A stretch of DNA of 64,000 bases from Gryllotalpicola protaetiae (lineage in GTDB: Bacteria; Actinomycetota; Actinomycetes; Actinomycetales; Microbacteriaceae). Location of the stretch: positions 2,852,001 to 2,916,000 of the forward strand of contig NZ_CP032624.1 of the NCBI RefSeq assembly GCF_003627055.1, read 5' to 3'. The notes below the pieces were generated by a model. The model was not told the DNA's origin. It saw only the letters and a list, made by a program, of their open reading frames with translations, and ran no database searches. The position numbers and the translations under genes were made by a program. This document shows positions 45,374 to 54,907 of the stretch, piece by piece; positions within the stretch are counted from its first letter, which is position 1, and every line of letters starts with the position of its first letter.

Positions 45374-46390
45374 GTGACGGGCGCGCCGCTCCTCGCTGTC
45401 GTCGGCGCGACCGGCACCGGGAAGTCGGAGCTGGCGATCGGCGTCGCCGAGTCGCTCGCCGCGCGCGGCGAGCCGGCCGAGATCGTGAACGCCGACGCGA
45501 TGCAGCTGTACCGGGGTATGGACATCGGCACGGCGAAGGTCAGTGAGACGCAGCGGCGAGGCATCCCGCATCACCTGCTCGACGCGCTCGACGTGACCGA
45601 CGAGGCGAGCGTCGCCGCCTACCAGCGCGACGCACGCGTCACGATCGAGGCCATTCAGCGGCGGGGTGCGATCCCGATCCTGGTCGGCGGCTCCGGACTG
45701 TACGTCTCCAGCGTCGTGTACGACTTCCGCTTCCCGGCGCGGGATCGCGAGCTGCGCGCTCGGTTGGAGCGCGAGCTCGAGCAGCAGGGTCCCGGCAGGC
45801 TGTATGCGCGCCTGAAGGCGGTCGACCCCGCGACTGCCGAGAGAGTCGACCCGGCGAACGGCCGGCGCGTCGTCCGGGCGCTCGAGATCCACGAGCTCGC
45901 CGAGCTCGGCCACGGCGCGGCGCTGCCCGAGTCGCCTCGGCTGTGGCATCCGTCAGTCGTCATCGGCCTGTCCACGCCGCGCGAGCTGCTCGTCACGCGC
46001 CTCGACGCCCGGGTCGAGGCGATGTGGGCCGAGGGACTGGTCGCCGAGGCCGACGGGCTGCGCTCCGTCGGCCTCGAGCAGGGTGTGACGGCGTCTCGGG
46101 CGATCGGCTACGCGCAGGCGCTCGCCCAGCTTCGCGGTGAGCTCAGTGAGCCTGAGGCGATCGCGCAGACGCAGGCGATGACGCGCCGCTATGCGCGCAG
46201 GCAGGTCAGCTGGTTCAAGCGGTATGAGCACGTGGCATGGTTCGACACCGAGGCAGCGGATGCCTCACAGCGAGCCCACGCGGCCGTCGATAGGCTTGAC
46301 GAATGGCGGTCACGCTCCACTTCAGCAAGGGTCACGGCACCGGGAACGACTTCATCCTCTTCGCCGACCCCGACGGCTCCCTTGAGCTGA
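45374..46390 (+). CDS. miaA: tRNA dimethylallyltransferase
   Basis: Isopentenylates A37 of tRNAs, 338 aa. P-loop GATGTGKSE (11-19), [17 protein letters not shown], and the C-terminal [21 protein letters not shown] are typical. GTG start two bases after the miaB stop. The last 28 or so residues (Ser/Thr/Pro-rich, [19 protein letters not shown]) are encoded by an 88-base out-of-frame overlap with dapF, and are not part of the conserved family. Confidence 0.93.
   Translation: MTGAPLLAVVGATGTGKSELAIGVAESLAARGEPAEIVNADAMQLYRGMDIGTAKVSETQRRGIPHHLLDALDVTDEASVAAYQRDARVTIEAIQRRGAIPILVGGSGLYVSSVVYDFRFPARDRELRARLERELEQQGPGRLYARLKAVDPATAERVDPANGRRVVRALEIHELAELGHGAALPESPRLWHPSVVIGLSTPRELLVTRLDARVEAMWAEGLVAEADGLRSVGLEQGVTASRAIGYAQALAQLRGELSEPEAIAQTQAMTRRYARRQVSWFKRYEHVAWFDTEAADASQRAHAAVDRLDEWRSRSTSARVTAPGTTSSSSPTPTAPLS
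46291..46296 (+). promoter_or_regulatory. -10 hexamer of dapF within miaA
   Basis: TAGGCT and 6 bases to the dapF ATG at 46303; an internal promoter inside the miaA coding sequence. Confidence 0.6.
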
Positions 46391-47184
46391 CCACGGCGCA
46401 GGTTCAGGTCCTCTGCGACCGGCATTTCGGCATCGGCGCCGACGGTGTGATCCGTGCGGTGCGATCTGAGAACATCCTTCCTGGCGCGTCGTCGCTGCTC
46501 GACAATCCAGGGGCCGAGTGGTTCATGGACTACTACAACGCCGACGGCTCGATCGCCGAGATGTGCGGAAACGGAATCCGCGTCTACGCCGAGTTCCTGA
46601 CCCGCAGCGGGCTCGCCGAACTGCAGCACGGTGAGATCCTGCCGATCGGCACCCGAGCCGGCGTGCGCGACGTGCAGCGCTCGGAGCTCGGCTACCAGGT
46701 CGACATGGGCACCTGGTGGACGGCCGACGATGAGCCGCTCGTCACCGCGAGATCGTTCAAGGTCGCGCGTCCAGGGCTCAGCATCGACGTCGGCAACCCG
46801 CACGTCGTCGTCGCGCTCTCCGACGACGCAGAGCTCGACGCTCTCGACCTCAACTACGTCCCCGTCATCGAACCCGAGCCCGCGGGCGGGGCGAACGTCG
46901 AGTTCGTCGTCCCCGGCGTGCCGCTGGTGCGCGACGGAGTGGGCCATATCCGCATGCGCGTCCACGAGCGCGGGGTCGGCGAGACGATGTCGTGCGGCAC
47001 CGGCACGGTGGCCGCCGCGCTCGCGATCCGCCATTGGGCGGGCGATCGTGCGCCGGACGAGTGGCGCGTCGAGGTGCCGGGCGGCGAGGTGCTGGTGCGC
47101 ATGTTCGAGGCGGAGGACGGCGAGCATCTGTCGCTCTCCGGTCCGGCCGAGCTCGTCTTCGACGGCGAGATCTCTCTCGCCTGA
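46303..47184 (+). CDS. dapF: Diaminopimelate epimerase
   Basis: Converts LL- to meso-diaminopimelate for lysine and peptidoglycan, 293 aa. Both catalytic cysteines are present: MCGNGIR (about residue 88) and [10 protein letters not shown] (about 232), plus the N-terminal [11 protein letters not shown]. The start is certain from the family N-terminus and from the TAGGCT hexamer. Translation is therefore independent of miaA despite the 88-base overlap. Confidence 0.95.
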   Translation: MAVTLHFSKGHGTGNDFILFADPDGSLELTTAQVQVLCDRHFGIGADGVIRAVRSENILPGASSLLDNPGAEWFMDYYNADGSIAEMCGNGIRVYAEFLTRSGLAELQHGEILPIGTRAGVRDVQRSELGYQVDMGTWWTADDEPLVTARSFKVARPGLSIDVGNPHVVVALSDDAELDALDLNYVPVIEPEPAGGANVEFVVPGVPLVRDGVGHIRMRVHERGVGETMSCGTGTVAAALAIRHWAGDRAPDEWRVEVPGGEVLVRMFEAEDGEHLSLSGPAELVFDGEISLA

Positions 47185-47205
47185 GTGCGTGAGGGCACGC
47201 CGCGA

Positions 47206-47823
47206 CTACTGCTCGGCGTGCCGCCGCACACGGAGCACGCGGAATCCCTTGCTGGTCGCCGCGCGGGTGGTGCCGTACGCGGGAAGCGTGCTGTCGAGCC
47301 AGCGCTGCAGCGAGTCGGAGCCGAGGTTGCGGGCGATGACCAGCCAGGCATCCGACCCTGCCTCGAGCCGCGGCAGCCAGGTCTGCAGCAGGCCGTGCAG
47401 CTCGTTCTTGCCCACTCTGATCGGCGGGTTCGACCAGATGGTCATGAAGGCGATGTCGGCGGGAACATCCTCCGGTCGCACCGCGTTGACATTGGTGATG
47501 CCGAGGTCGGCGGCGTTGCGCGCGACGAGTTCGAGCGCCCGTTCGTTCACGTCGACGGCCCACACGGTGGCGTGCGGAGACCCGAGCGCGAGCGACAGCG
47601 AGATCGGCCCCCACCCGCAGCCCAGGTCGAGCAGGTGCCCGCCTGGCGGCGGTGGCGGCGTGTTGGCGAGCAGCACGGCGGTGCCGGTGTCGACGTGGTC
47701 CGGGCTGAACACGCCAGCGCCCGTCGTGACCGTGAGATCGCGGCCCGCGAGGCGCACATCGATGGGCCGCAGCTTCGGGTCGCTTCCCGGTGACGCGCTG
47801 AAGTAGTGGTCACCGGAAGACAT
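47206..47823 (-). CDS. RsmC-like class I SAM methyltransferase
   Basis: A 205-aa methyltransferase of the RsmC/RlmG group, which methylates a guanine N2 of rRNA. SAM motif I LLDLGCGWGPISL (about 70), and catalytic motif SNPPIRVG (about 140). It contains only the C-terminal catalytic half of E. coli RsmC, as is usual in actinobacteria. ATG at 47823 has TACGTT 6 bases upstream. Divergent from hflX. Confidence 0.85.
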   Translation of the reverse strand: MSSGDHYFSASPGSDPKLRPIDVRLAGRDLTVTTGAGVFSPDHVDTGTAVLLANTPPPPPGGHLLDLGCGWGPISLSLALGSPHATVWAVDVNERALELVARNAADLGITNVNAVRPEDVPADIAFMTIWSNPPIRVGKNELHGLLQTWLPRLEAGSDAWLVIARNLGSDSLQRWLDSTLPAYGTTRAATSKGFRVLRVRRHAEQ

Positions 47824-47829
47824 GTCAGA

Positions 47830-47835
47830 AACGTA
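47830..47835 (-). promoter_or_regulatory. -10 hexamer of leaderless RsmC-like gene
   Basis: TACGTT and 6 bases to the ATG at 47823; the divergent hflX has TAGAGT at 47851-47856, 12 bases before its ATG. Confidence 0.55.
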
Positions 47836-47868
47836 CAGCACCGACAGAACTAGAGTTAATTCTCAATA

Positions 47869-49419
47869 ATGACCGCAGATCACCCCACTTCACACGACAC
47901 CGAGACCCGCGCAGACGACGACGTCGTGGCGCGCGTCCTTGCGAACGCGGATTCCCACGCGGCCGGCTATTCGCTGTTCGGTCAGCGTGCGCAGGCATTG
48001 CAGGCGACGACGGATGCCGCAGGCTTCGACAGCACCGATGGCGAGCAGCTCGATCGAGACGACCGGGCCGCGCTGAGGCGCGTCGGCGGCCTTTCGACGG
48101 AGCTCGAGGACGTCACCGAGGTCGAGTATCGCCAGCTGCGCCTCGAGAACGTCATCCTGATCGGCGTCTACTCAGGCGGGTCGCTCGAAGACGCCGAGAA
48201 CTCGCTGCGCGAGCTCGCAGCCCTTGCAGAGACCGCGGGCGCCGTTGTGCTCGACGGGCTGTTGCAGCGCCGCCCGCACCCCGATCCCAGCACCTACCTC
48301 GGCCGCGGAAAGGCAGAGGAACTGGCGGCGGTGGTCGCGCACCTGGGTGCAGACACCGTCATCGCTGACACCGAGCTCGCGCCGAGCCAGCGGCGCGCCC
48401 TCGAAGACGTGGTGAAGGTCAAGGTCATCGACCGCACCGCCGTCATCCTCGACATCTTCAGCCAGCATGCCAAGAGCCGCGAGGGCAAGGCGCAGGTCGA
48501 GCTCGCCCAGCTCGAGTACCTGCTGCCGCGCCTGCGCGGCTGGGGCGAGTCGATGAGCAGGCAGGCCGGCGGCCAGGTCGGCGGCGCCGGCAACGGCATG
48601 GGCAGTCGCGGCCCGGGTGAGACGAAGATCGAGCTCGACCGCCGCCGCATCCACTCCCGCATGGCGAAGCTGCGCAAGCAGATCAAGGAGATGAAGCCGG
48701 CGCGCGACGCCAAGCGGGCGAACCGTCGCCGCAACGAGGTGCCGTCTGTGGCCATCGCCGGCTACACGAACGCGGGCAAGTCGAGCATGCTGAACCGCAT
48801 CACGCGGGCGGGTGTGCTCGTCGAGAACGCGCTGTTCGCGACGCTCGACTCGACGGTGCGCCGCTCGCAGACCGTCGACGGCCGGCCCTACACACTCGCC
48901 GACACGGTCGGGTTCGTGCGCAATCTGCCGCACCAGCTGGTCGAGGCGTTCCGCTCGACGCTGGAGGAGGTGCAGGATGCCGACGTGATCGTCCACGTCG
49001 TGGACGGGTCCCACCCCGACCCTGCGAGCCAGCTTCAGACCGTGCGCGACGTGATCGGCGAGGTGGGCGCGCGCGACATCCCCGAGCTCGTGGTCTTCAA
49101 CAAGTCCGACCTGATCGATGACGACGCCCGTCTCGTGCTGCGCGGCCTGGTGCCCGGCGCCGTGTTCGCAAGTGCCCGCACGGGAGAGGGCATCGATGAG
49201 GTGCTCGCTCGGATCGCCTATCTCATCCCCGATCGCTCGGTTCCGATCGAGCTGCTGGTGCCCTATGCCCATGGAGAGGTGATCTCCGCGCTGCACGAAC
49301 GCGGCAGGGTCACTTCCCAGGCGTACACGGAGGCGGGCACGCGCATCTCGGCACTGATCGACCCGACGCGCCTTGCGCAGTTCGAGCCCTATCGGCTCGA
49401 AGCGGCGCCGCGATCATGA
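47869..49419 (+). CDS. hflX: GTPase HflX
   Basis: Ribosome-associated GTPase that rescues stalled ribosomes under stress, 516 aa. N-terminal HflX domain (about 85-270, with RRPHPDPSTYLGRGKAEEL), G domain with G1 GYTNAGKSS (about 298-306), G3 DTVGF and G4 NKSD. The N-terminal ~80 residues are an acidic extension. Overlaps metF by ATGA. Confidence 0.93.
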   Translation: MTADHPTSHDTETRADDDVVARVLANADSHAAGYSLFGQRAQALQATTDAAGFDSTDGEQLDRDDRAALRRVGGLSTELEDVTEVEYRQLRLENVILIGVYSGGSLEDAENSLRELAALAETAGAVVLDGLLQRRPHPDPSTYLGRGKAEELAAVVAHLGADTVIADTELAPSQRRALEDVVKVKVIDRTAVILDIFSQHAKSREGKAQVELAQLEYLLPRLRGWGESMSRQAGGQVGGAGNGMGSRGPGETKIELDRRRIHSRMAKLRKQIKEMKPARDAKRANRRRNEVPSVAIAGYTNAGKSSMLNRITRAGVLVENALFATLDSTVRRSQTVDGRPYTLADTVGFVRNLPHQLVEAFRSTLEEVQDADVIVHVVDGSHPDPASQLQTVRDVIGEVGARDIPELVVFNKSDLIDDDARLVLRGLVPGAVFASARTGEGIDEVLARIAYLIPDRSVPIELLVPYAHGEVISALHERGRVTSQAYTEAGTRISALIDPTRLAQFEPYRLEAAPRS

Positions 49420-50387
49420 GGCAGGTGCCGTTCTCGTTCGAACTGCACCCTGCGCGTTCCGACCGGGTGGCGCAGCAGCTGCCGGATCGCATCGCCAGGC
49501 TGGTCGCCGCAGGGCCCGAGTTCGTCTCGGTCACCTACGGAGCGGGCGGGTCGTCGCAGGACGCATCACTCGACGTCCTCAAACACGTCATCGACCGACA
49601 CCCTGAGGTGCGCACCATGGCGCACCTCACGTGTGTCGGCTCGAGCGTGCAGTCCAGCCATGACACCGTGCGGACCTTCATGGATGCCGGGGTGCACAGC
49701 TTCCTCGCAGTGCGCGGCGACCTGCCGCTCGGCTCGACGGCTGAGGAGTTCCCCGGCGACATCCGCTCAGGGGCGGAACTCGTCCAGCTCATTCAGGCGG
49801 TGCAGCATGAGCGCGCCCCTTGGCGTGAGGTGCGTCTTCCTGGGACCCCGGGAATCACCCTGGATCGCGAGGGCCGAGAGCGCGTCGTCATCGCGGTCGC
49901 GGCGTTCGTGAACGGGCATCCGTCTTCACGGTCGTTTCAACAGGACATCGACACACTGCTGGCGAAGCAGGCCGCGGGCGCGAACCTGGCCCTGACGCAG
50001 CTCTTCTTCCACGCAGACGACTATTTCCGCCTGGTGGAGCGAGCCAGGGCAGCCGGCGTCGAGTTTCCCATCATCCCGGGCATCCTGCCGGTCGTGAGCA
50101 CCTCTGGCGTCGTGCGTGCCCGCGAGCTCGCCGGCGAGCAGGCGCCGACGCAGCTCGTCGGCAGGCTCGGCGCCGAACCCACCGCAGAGGGTCAGCGCGA
50201 GATCGGAATCGACTTCGCGGCCGAGCTGGTGCAGCAGCTGGTCGACGGGGGCGCGCCGGGCATCCACCTCTACACGCGCAACCTGCATGAGACGCCATTG
50301 GCGGTGCTTGCCCGCGCTGGGCTCATCGAGGCGGGGCTCTACGAGCGGCTCGTCTCGACCGAGTTCGCCGGGGCGCCGCTGGCCTGA
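49416..50387 (+). CDS. metF: Methylenetetrahydrofolate reductase family protein
   Basis: Reduces 5,10-methylene-THF to 5-methyl-THF for methionine synthesis; FAD-binding TIM barrel, 323 aa. FSFELHPAR with the catalytic Glu, VSVTYGAGGSS, SHDTVRTFMDAGVHSFLAVRGDLP and TQLFFHADDYF are the family motifs. Coupled to hflX by ATGA, convergent with lexA. Its stop forms one end of the palindrome at 50384-50397. Confidence 0.92.
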   Translation: MRQVPFSFELHPARSDRVAQQLPDRIARLVAAGPEFVSVTYGAGGSSQDASLDVLKHVIDRHPEVRTMAHLTCVGSSVQSSHDTVRTFMDAGVHSFLAVRGDLPLGSTAEEFPGDIRSGAELVQLIQAVQHERAPWREVRLPGTPGITLDREGRERVVIAVAAFVNGHPSSRSFQQDIDTLLAKQAAGANLALTQLFFHADDYFRLVERARAAGVEFPIIPGILPVVSTSGVVRARELAGEQAPTQLVGRLGAEPTAEGQREIGIDFAAELVQQLVDGGAPGIHLYTRNLHETPLAVLARAGLIEAGLYERLVSTEFAGAPLA

Positions 50388-50397
50388 CCCGGGTCAG
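50384..50397. repeat. 14-bp palindrome containing both metF and lexA stop codons
   Basis: CTGACCCGGGTCAG: the TGA of metF (50385-50387) and the TGA of lexA (minus, 50396-50394) are its ends. It could fold as a 5-bp hairpin with a CCGG loop at the convergent junction. Confidence 0.5.
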
Positions 50398-51113
50398 ACC
50401 GCTCGAAGGACCGCGACGACCTTTCCGAGCACGACGGCCTCGTCGCCGAGGATCGGCTCGAACGCCGAGTTCCGCGGCAGGAGCCAGGTGTGGCCGTCGC
50501 GCTGGCGGAAGACCTTGACCGTGGCTTCGCCCTCGAGCATGGCCGCGACGATGTCGCCGTTGATCGCGTCCTGCTGCTGCCGCACGACCACCCAGTCGCC
50601 ATCGCAGATCGCCGCGTCGATCATCGATTCGCCTGCGACCTTGAGCATGAACAGATCGCCGTTTCCCACCAGTCGCCGCGGAAGCGGGAACACCTCTTCC
50701 ACCTGCTGGTCGGCCGTGATCGGCACCCCGGCGGCGATTCGGCCGACCAGCGGCACCAGCGTCGCGTCGCCGACCGGCGCCTTCGCCTCGAAGTCATCGG
50801 TCTGCTCGGTGGGCGACGGCGGGTCGATCAGGATCTCGAGCGCACGCGGTCTGTTGGGGTCACGGCGCAGATAGCCCGAGAGCTCGAGCTGATTCAGCTG
50901 GTGAGTCACGCTCGACAGCGAGGCGAGCCCGACGGCGTCGCCGATCTCGCGCATGCTCGGCGGGTAGCCACGCGCCGCGAGCGACTTCTTGATCACGTCC
51001 AGGATCGCGAGCTGCTTGTCGCTGAGGTTCTTGCGGCGTCGCGTGCGCCGCTTGGGAGGGACGCCGGCGTCTTTGCCGGCTGGAGTGTCTTTGGCGACTG
51101 CATCTGTGGTCAC
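50394..51113 (-). CDS. lexA: SOS repressor LexA
   Basis: A 239-aa repressor-protease. Winged HTH at about 29-92 ([21 protein letters not shown]), Ala128-Gly129 autocleavage site, catalytic S163 (GESMIDA) and K200 (EGEATVKVF). The N-terminal 28 residues are a basic extension ([10 protein letters not shown]). The GTG at 51113 has GGGGA 7 bases upstream; longer readings start without a ribosome-binding site. The -10 is probably TATCTT within the SOS box at 51267-51282, so lexA is autoregulated. RecA is encoded 8 kb upstream. Confidence 0.95.
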   Translation of the reverse strand: MTTDAVAKDTPAGKDAGVPPKRRTRRRKNLSDKQLAILDVIKKSLAARGYPPSMREIGDAVGLASLSSVTHQLNQLELSGYLRRDPNRPRALEILIDPPSPTEQTDDFEAKAPVGDATLVPLVGRIAAGVPITADQQVEEVFPLPRRLVGNGDLFMLKVAGESMIDAAICDGDWVVVRQQQDAINGDIVAAMLEGEATVKVFRQRDGHTWLLPRNSAFEPILGDEAVVLGKVVAVLRAV

Positions 51114-51250
51114 GTGAATCCCCAATGTCGGTGGTCCCTGGTTGCATTTCGACCAGTGAGCCACAGATTAGCGGCAAACCCTCGTTGTGTAGGCGATTTG
51201 TTCGAGCGAGTCGCCGAAACCGGTGGATAACTTCGCTGATCGGCAGGGGC

Positions 51251-51279
51251 TTGCGTAATGACCAAATCGAAGATAGGTT
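51251..51279 (+). promoter_or_regulatory. Promoter of LysM gene overlapping SOS box 1
   Basis: TTGCGT (51251-51256), 17 bases, TAGGTT (51274-51279). The -10 lies inside SOS box 1, so LexA would block it. Confidence 0.7.
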
Positions 51280-51282
51280 CGG
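51267..51282. promoter_or_regulatory. SOS box 1 of lexA/LysM divergent region
   Basis: TCGAAG-ATAG-GTTCGG, one mismatch in the GAAC half. It overlaps the -10 elements in both directions (TATCTT for lexA, TAGGTT for LysM). Confidence 0.75.
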
Positions 51283-51296
51283 AAATGCAGAAAACA

Positions 51297-51312
51297 TCGA
51301 ACATGCGTTCCG
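51297..51312. promoter_or_regulatory. SOS box 2 of lexA/LysM divergent region
   Basis: TCGAAC-ATGC-GTTCCG with an intact GAAC-N4-GTTC core, 30 bases from box 1 (nearly three helical turns). Confidence 0.8.
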
Positions 51313-51341
51313 AATCAGATGACGAAGGTAGAGGGTCCGAG

Positions 51342-51698
51342 ATGAGCAGCGTCACTGTTCACTTGTCTGCCGCGGGCGCGCGCTCGCATCTGCGGCTCAC
51401 GCGCCGCGGCCGGGTTGTGCTGGTTGCACTCGCTGCTACGCCGCTTGTCGCCGCAGCACTCTGGTTCGGTGTCAATTCCGGCTTCGCCGCGGCGGGTGGC
51501 GAGCCCCCGGCCTCGACGGCAGCGCTCGAGCATGTCACGGTCACCCCTGGTGAGTCCCTGTGGCAGATCGCTGAGGCGATCGCTCCACACGACGACCCGC
51601 GGGACGTCGTCGACGCACTCGTCGACATGAACGGTCTGCAGGGTTCGGTGGTCACCCCCGGTCAGACGCTCGCGGTCCCGCCGCAGTACGCCAAGTAG
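51342..51698 (+). CDS. LysM membrane protein, candidate SOS cell-division inhibitor
   Basis: A 118-aa protein with a basic N-terminus, one membrane segment (about 25-45) and an extracytoplasmic LysM domain (about 64-114, VTPGESLWQIAEAI). A LysM gene divergent from lexA with shared SOS boxes corresponds in position to Rv2719c (ChiZ) of Mycobacterium, DivS of Corynebacterium and YneA of Bacillus, which delay division after DNA damage. ATG at 51342 has AGAGGG 7 bases upstream; the upstream reading would contain both SOS boxes and the promoter. Confidence 0.85.
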   Translation: MSSVTVHLSAAGARSHLRLTRRGRVVLVALAATPLVAAALWFGVNSGFAAAGGEPPASTAALEHVTVTPGESLWQIAEAIAPHDDPRDVVDALVDMNGLQGSVVTPGQTLAVPPQYAK

Positions 51699-51725
51699 GC
51701 GGGCGAGTGCGTGAGGCGCCGCGCC

Positions 51726-51731
51726 TACGAT
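51726..51731 (+). promoter_or_regulatory. -10 hexamer of leaderless hisC
   Basis: TACGAT and 6 bases (GGAAGG) to the GTG at 51738; the GGAAGG is too close to serve as a Shine-Dalgarno. Confidence 0.55.
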
Positions 51732-51737
51732 GGAAGG

Positions 51738-52862
51738 GTGACGTCTCTGTCTGATCTGCCGATCCGCGATGACCTGCGTGGGCGCGAGCCCTATGGGGCG
51801 CCGCAGAAGCATGTCCGGGTCGAGCTGAACGTCAACGAGAACACCCACCCCATTCCCGACGACGTGCAGGCCGATGTGCTGGGTCGCCTTGCGAAGGCGA
51901 TCGCCGGCGCCAACCGCTATCCCGATCGCGAGTTCGTCGAGCTCCGTGAGGCGCTGGCCGGGTATCTGGGTCACGGCCTGAGCCGCGACAACCTCTGGGC
52001 GGCGAACGGGTCGAACGAAATCCTGCAGCAGCTGCTGCAGGCGTTCGGCGGCCCTGGGCGCACCGTGCTCGGTTTCGCCCCGACCTACTCGATGTACCCG
52101 CTGCTCGCCTCCGGAACGGGAACCGCCTGGGTGGCCGGCGACCGCGATGCCGACTACGAGCTCTCCGCAGGCCGGGCGGCCGAGTGGGTCAGGCGCACTC
52201 AGCCCGATGTCGTCATCCTGTGCTCGCCCAACAATCCGACCGGGACCCCGCTGTCGCTCGACGTCATTGAGGCGGTCTACGCCGAGGCACAGGGCGTCGT
52301 CGTCGTCGACGAGGCCTACGCAGAGTTCTTCCCGGCCGGCCAGCCGAGCGCACTGACGCTGCTGCCGGGTCGCGAGCGCCTGGTGATCTCTCGCACGATG
52401 AGCAAGGCGTTCGCCTACGCCGGCGTCCGGCTCGGTTACCTCGCCGCAGATCCGGCGATCACCGACGCGCTGCGTCTCGTACGGCTTCCCTACCACCTGT
52501 CCGCGCTCACGCAGGCGGCCGCGCTCGGGGCGCTTGCGCACTCACGCGAGATGCTCGCCATGGTCGATGAGATCAAGGTGCAGCGCGACCGCATCGTCGA
52601 CGGGCTGAATGCGCTCGGCTTCCGGGCGTATCGCACCTGGAGCAACTTCGTCCTCTTCGACGGCGTAGCCGACCCGCGTGAGGTGTTCGACGAGCTGCTG
52701 GCCGAGGGCATCATCATCCGTGAGATGGGCATCCCGAACAGCCTGCGGGTCTCGGCAGGCACCGAAGCCGAGACCGGGGAATTCCTCGACGCGATGGCCC
52801 GCTATGTCGAGCGGCATGGCAGCCCGCGCACGGCGTCGCCCGAGCGCGCCCCGGTAGGCTGA
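51738..52862 (+). CDS. hisC: Histidinol-phosphate aminotransferase
   Basis: PLP-dependent transamination of imidazole acetol phosphate to histidinol phosphate, 374 aa. [11 protein letters not shown] at the N-terminus, [11 protein letters not shown] (about 170-180), VVDEAYAEF and the PLP Lys in [17 protein letters not shown] (about 226) are typical. hisD is not upstream, so the his genes are split in this genome or hisC starts this branch. Leaderless GTG. Confidence 0.93.
   Translation: MTSLSDLPIRDDLRGREPYGAPQKHVRVELNVNENTHPIPDDVQADVLGRLAKAIAGANRYPDREFVELREALAGYLGHGLSRDNLWAANGSNEILQQLLQAFGGPGRTVLGFAPTYSMYPLLASGTGTAWVAGDRDADYELSAGRAAEWVRRTQPDVVILCSPNNPTGTPLSLDVIEAVYAEAQGVVVVDEAYAEFFPAGQPSALTLLPGRERLVISRTMSKAFAYAGVRLGYLAADPAITDALRLVRLPYHLSALTQAAALGALAHSREMLAMVDEIKVQRDRIVDGLNALGFRAYRTWSNFVLFDGVADPREVFDELLAEGIIIREMGIPNSLRVSAGTEAETGEFLDAMARYVERHGSPRTASPERAPVG
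52855..52860 (+). promoter_or_regulatory. -10 hexamer of hisB inside the end of hisC
   Basis: TAGGCT and 6 bases to the ATG at 52867. The final T begins the hisC stop codon TGA. Confidence 0.55.
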
Positions 52863-52866
52863 GCGT

Positions 52867-53475
52867 ATGACCGCAGGCCCCCGTTCCGCCTCCATCACAC
52901 GTGAGACCAGCGAGTCGCGCATCGAGCTGAGCCTCGACCTCGACGGCACGGGGCGCAGCGACATCGACACGTCGGTGCCGTTCTACAACCACCTGCTCAC
53001 TGCGTTCGCGAAGCACTCGTTGACCGACCTCACCGTTCGGGCGAGCGGCGACACCGATATCGACGTCCACCACACTGTCGAAGACACGGGCATCGTCCTC
53101 GGCCAGGCGATCCGCCAGGCGCTCGGCGACAAGAGCGGTATCGGTCGGTTCGGCGACGCGCTCGTCCCGCTCGATGACGCTCTGGTTCAGGCTGTCGTCG
53201 ACATCTCCGGCCGTCCGTACCTGGTGCACTCCGGCGAGCCTGCCGGTTTCGAGCTCCACCTGATCGGCGGCCACTTCACGGGTTCGATGGTCAGGCACGT
53301 CCTCGAGGCGATCGCATTCAACGCGGCGCTCACGGTTCACGTCCGGGTCCTCGACGGCCGCGACCCCCACCACATCGCCGAGGCCGAGTTCAAAGCCTTT
53401 GCGCGCGCGTTCCGGCAGGCCAAGGCCTTCGATGCGGCGGTGAGCGGCGTCCCGTCGACGAAGGGCGCCCTGTGA
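52867..53475 (+). CDS. hisB: Imidazoleglycerol-phosphate dehydratase
   Basis: Manganese-dependent dehydratase of histidine synthesis, 202 aa, the monofunctional type without a phosphatase domain. The two metal-binding HHxxE motifs are VHHTVED (about 59-65) and PHHIAEAEF (about 163-171). Overlaps hisH by GTGA. Confidence 0.95.
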   Translation: MTAGPRSASITRETSESRIELSLDLDGTGRSDIDTSVPFYNHLLTAFAKHSLTDLTVRASGDTDIDVHHTVEDTGIVLGQAIRQALGDKSGIGRFGDALVPLDDALVQAVVDISGRPYLVHSGEPAGFELHLIGGHFTGSMVRHVLEAIAFNAALTVHVRVLDGRDPHHIAEAEFKAFARAFRQAKAFDAAVSGVPSTKGAL

Positions 53476-54122
53476 CCGGCGCGACCGCCCGTCCGACCGT
53501 GGTCGTGCTCGACTACGGCAGTGGGAATGTGCACTCGGCGGCCAAGGCGCTCGAGGCGGCGGGCGCTGAGGTCACGGTGACCCGCGACCGCCAGGCCGTG
53601 ATGGACGCCGACGGGCTTCTCGTCCCGGGTGTCGGCGCATTCCGTGCGGTGGTCGAGCAGCTCAAGGCCGTGCGCGGCGACGAGGTCATCGAGCGCCGTC
53701 TTGCAGGCGGCCGCCCGGTCCTCGGCATCTGCGTCGGCATGCAGGTCCTCTTCGAGCACGGTGACGAGCGCGGCGCTGAGACCGACGGGCTGGGGGAGTG
53801 GCCGGGCGAGGTCTCAGAGCTCGACGCGCCCGTTCTTCCGCACATGGGCTGGAACACCGTCGAGGCCCCGTCAGGGTCCGTGCTCTTCGACGGCATCGAG
53901 GGCGAGCGCTTCTACTTCGTGCACTCCTACGCGGCGCAGGACTGGTCGCTTGAGACCCAGCCGCCGTTCCCCGCGCCGCGAGTGACCTGGGCCGAGCACG
54001 GCGCGAGGTTCATCGCCGCAGTCGAGAACGGGCCGCTCAGCGCGACCCAGTTCCACCCCGAGAAGTCCGGGCAGGCCGGCATCCGCCTGCTCACCAACTG
54101 GGTGCGGTCACTGCGCAAGTAG
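53472..54122 (+). CDS. hisH: Imidazole glycerol phosphate synthase, glutaminase subunit
   Basis: Class I glutamine amidotransferase that feeds ammonia to HisF, 216 aa. The nucleophilic Cys lies in LGICVGMQ (about residue 87) and the His/Glu of the triad in FHPEKS (about 195-197). GTG start within the overlap with hisB. The partner hisF is not in the next positions of this operon. Confidence 0.95.
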   Translation: MTGATARPTVVVLDYGSGNVHSAAKALEAAGAEVTVTRDRQAVMDADGLLVPGVGAFRAVVEQLKAVRGDEVIERRLAGGRPVLGICVGMQVLFEHGDERGAETDGLGEWPGEVSELDAPVLPHMGWNTVEAPSGSVLFDGIEGERFYFVHSYAAQDWSLETQPPFPAPRVTWAEHGARFIAAVENGPLSATQFHPEKSGQAGIRLLTNWVRSLRK

Positions 54123-54160
54123 TGCGCGCCCCCCGCATCCGCACCACCAGAAAGCAACGC

Positions 54161-54907
54161 ATGACCGACGCACCCACCGCGCCCCAGCTCGTCCTTCTCC
54201 CCGCCGTCGACGTCGCGGGCGGCCAGGCCGTGCGTCTCACCCAGGGTGAGGCGGGCAGCGAGACGGGCTACGGCAGCCCGATCGACGCGGCGCTCGACTG
54301 GGCCGGGCAGGGCGCCGAGTGGATCCACCTCGTCGATCTCGACGCGGCCTTCGGGCGTGGCGACAACCGCGCGATCATGCGCGATGTGCTGCGCGAGGTC
54401 CAGGGCGTGAAGATCGAGCTGTCGGGCGGTATCCGCGACGACGCATCTCTGGAGCAGGCTCTCGAGCTCGGCGCCACAAGAGTCAACCTCGGCACGGCCG
54501 CGCTGGAGAACCCCGAGTGGGCCGACGCGGTGATCGGCAGATTCGGCGAGGCGATCGCGGTCGGCCTCGACGTGCGCGGCACCACGCTCGCCGCGCGCGG
54601 CTGGACCAGGGAGGGCGGTGACCTCTGGGAGGTCCTCGGCCGCCTGGAGGCAGCCGGCTGCCGGCGCTACGTCGTCACTGACGTCACGAAAGACGGAACG
54701 CTGCGCGGCCCCAACGTCGGGCTGCTCGCCGAGCTTGCGGCCAAGACCGACAAGCCGGTCGTCGCCTCCGGCGGCATCTCGAGCCTCGATGACATCGCCG
54801 CGTTGCGCGCGCTCGTGCCGAACGGCATCGAGGGGGCGATCGTCGGCAAGGCCCTGTATTCGGGGCGTTTCACACTGACCGAGGCGCTCCGTGTCGCAGG
54901 GGACTGA
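54161..54907 (+). CDS. priA: Phosphoribosyl isomerase A (HisA/TrpF bifunctional)
   Basis: A 248-aa TIM barrel isomerase. In actinobacteria one PriA enzyme serves both histidine (ProFAR isomerase) and tryptophan (PRA isomerase) synthesis. [15 protein letters not shown] with the catalytic Asp, [11 protein letters not shown] and [14 protein letters not shown] with the second Asp are visible. Dual function is inferred from the taxon. ATG at 54161 has AGAAAG upstream. Overlaps the SseB-like gene by 17 bases. Confidence 0.93.
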   Translation: MTDAPTAPQLVLLPAVDVAGGQAVRLTQGEAGSETGYGSPIDAALDWAGQGAEWIHLVDLDAAFGRGDNRAIMRDVLREVQGVKIELSGGIRDDASLEQALELGATRVNLGTAALENPEWADAVIGRFGEAIAVGLDVRGTTLAARGWTREGGDLWEVLGRLEAAGCRRYVVTDVTKDGTLRGPNVGLLAELAAKTDKPVVASGGISSLDDIAALRALVPNGIEGAIVGKALYSGRFTLTEALRVAGD

